From: Apophysomyces variabilis
Taxonomy: Eukaryota; Mucoromycota; Mucoromycetes; Mucorales; Mucoraceae
DNA length: 29,692 nt
Direction of reading: 5' to 3'
NCBI GenBank assembly: GCA_002749535.1
Contig: MZZL01000135.1
Coordinates: forward strand, 38,262-67,953
Below the pieces are notes generated by a model. It did no database searches. It saw nothing but the letters and a program-made list of their open reading frames with translations, and was not told where the DNA came from. The position numbers and the translations under genes were made by a program. Shown piece by piece: positions 29,343-29,692 of this stretch; the stretch's first letter is position 1, and every line of letters starts with the position of its first letter.

Positions 29343-29692
29343 TTTCAATAAAAAAATAAAGTGATGTTAAAAGAGATAATAAATACGTACCTTTCAAATC
29401 TTACTAGTATTTATATTAGTCGCTAAAAAAAAGCACGTCTTCATATGGCGTGATGTTGATAATCCGTTCTATGAGTCATAATGAACATCTTCCTGATTTA
29501 TAATAGAATAGTCATATAGAATCACCATAGTCTTCTTGCAGACTATATATGATAGGTGTAATTGGTGTGTACAGGGATGGATCAATTGTTACTCAAGGAA
29601 AATATTGCATAATAATTGGACAGTTGCCATAAATAGCAGCGCTGAGGTTACTGTTCACTTAGCCAAAACGAAAAATTCAAGCAGTGTTGATA
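29343..29692. promoter_or_regulatory. start of the CACTA-3 divergent promoter region
   Basis: Equivalent to 4742-5091. The TATA-like ATATAAATAC (about 29408-29417) before ORF A is kept. From 29435 on it diverges from CACTA-1 by about 6 percent, against about 0.4 percent before that point (counted by eye). Confidence 0.6.

Larger units (their letters stand above)
27299..29692 (+). mobile_element. CACTA-3: left 2.4 kb of a third CACTA element
   Basis: It starts CACTATGACCACAGGGTC directly after GCA and follows CACTA-1 at a constant offset of 24,601 bp to the window end, with no net insertion or deletion. By eye about nine differences fall in the first 2,136 bp and about sixteen in the last 258 bp, all but one transitions. 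It contains the ORF A-side array, the downstream spliced-looking region, an intact ORF A and the start of the divergent promoter. The transposase lies outside the window. It is inserted in the LINE ORF1. Confidence 0.95.

Overview
The window is transposon-derived from end to end; I see no host gene, tRNA, rRNA or CRISPR array. The DNA is AT-rich with short GT-AG introns (36-106 nt). It carries CACTA (Tnp2-type), hAT (BED-finger) and LINE elements together. This suggests a repeat-rich nuclear region of an early-diverging fungus, most likely Mucoromycota. The phylum is an inference from the LINE ORF1 style and intron sizes. Two sequencing gaps (one N at 11070, 569 Ns at 18258-18826) show a draft assembly.

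Layout. 1-679 is the right end of a hAT element whose full copy lies at 16837-21923. 1212-2250 is a decayed second hAT transposase. 2698-9630 is a complete CACTA element (CACTA-1, 6,933 bp, 3-bp target duplication AAT) inserted between arms of an older GGCCTA-rich inverted repeat. 9915-11527 is non-coding, with termini of a CACTGCAG family and a 351-bp duplication around a single N. 11528-12386 is an orphan CACTA end. 12387-24239 is a second, divergent CACTA element in opposite orientation (CACTA-2), split by a 5.1-kb hAT element with a perfect 8-bp target duplication (AGTACGAC). 24240-27298 is a LINE fragment (ORF1 plus endonuclease/RT ORF2, minus strand), cut off on both sides by CACTA ends. 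27299-29692 is the first 2.4 kb of a third CACTA element (CACTA-3), nearly identical to CACTA-1 until about 90 bp upstream of ORF A.

How the genes fit together. Each CACTA element has two divergent genes: an 8-exon Tnp2-type transposase with an N-terminal C2H2-like finger (938-958 codons), and a 241-243-aa protein of unknown function (here 'ORF A'). The two element ends differ: the ORF A-side end carries a repeat array preceded by an intron-like block and AATAAA, and the transposase-side end carries a simpler array of CACTACTTTTAGTG-type units. ORF A is intact in CACTA-1 and CACTA-3. The transposases and the LINE are dead, mainly through in-frame TGA codons with no frameshift, often at positions where the sister copy has Arg or Trp. 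That pattern points to C-to-T decay, probably at methylated CpG.

The hAT transposase can be modelled as four exons (704 codons, one internal TAG) once an assembly-duplicated 693-bp segment is collapsed.
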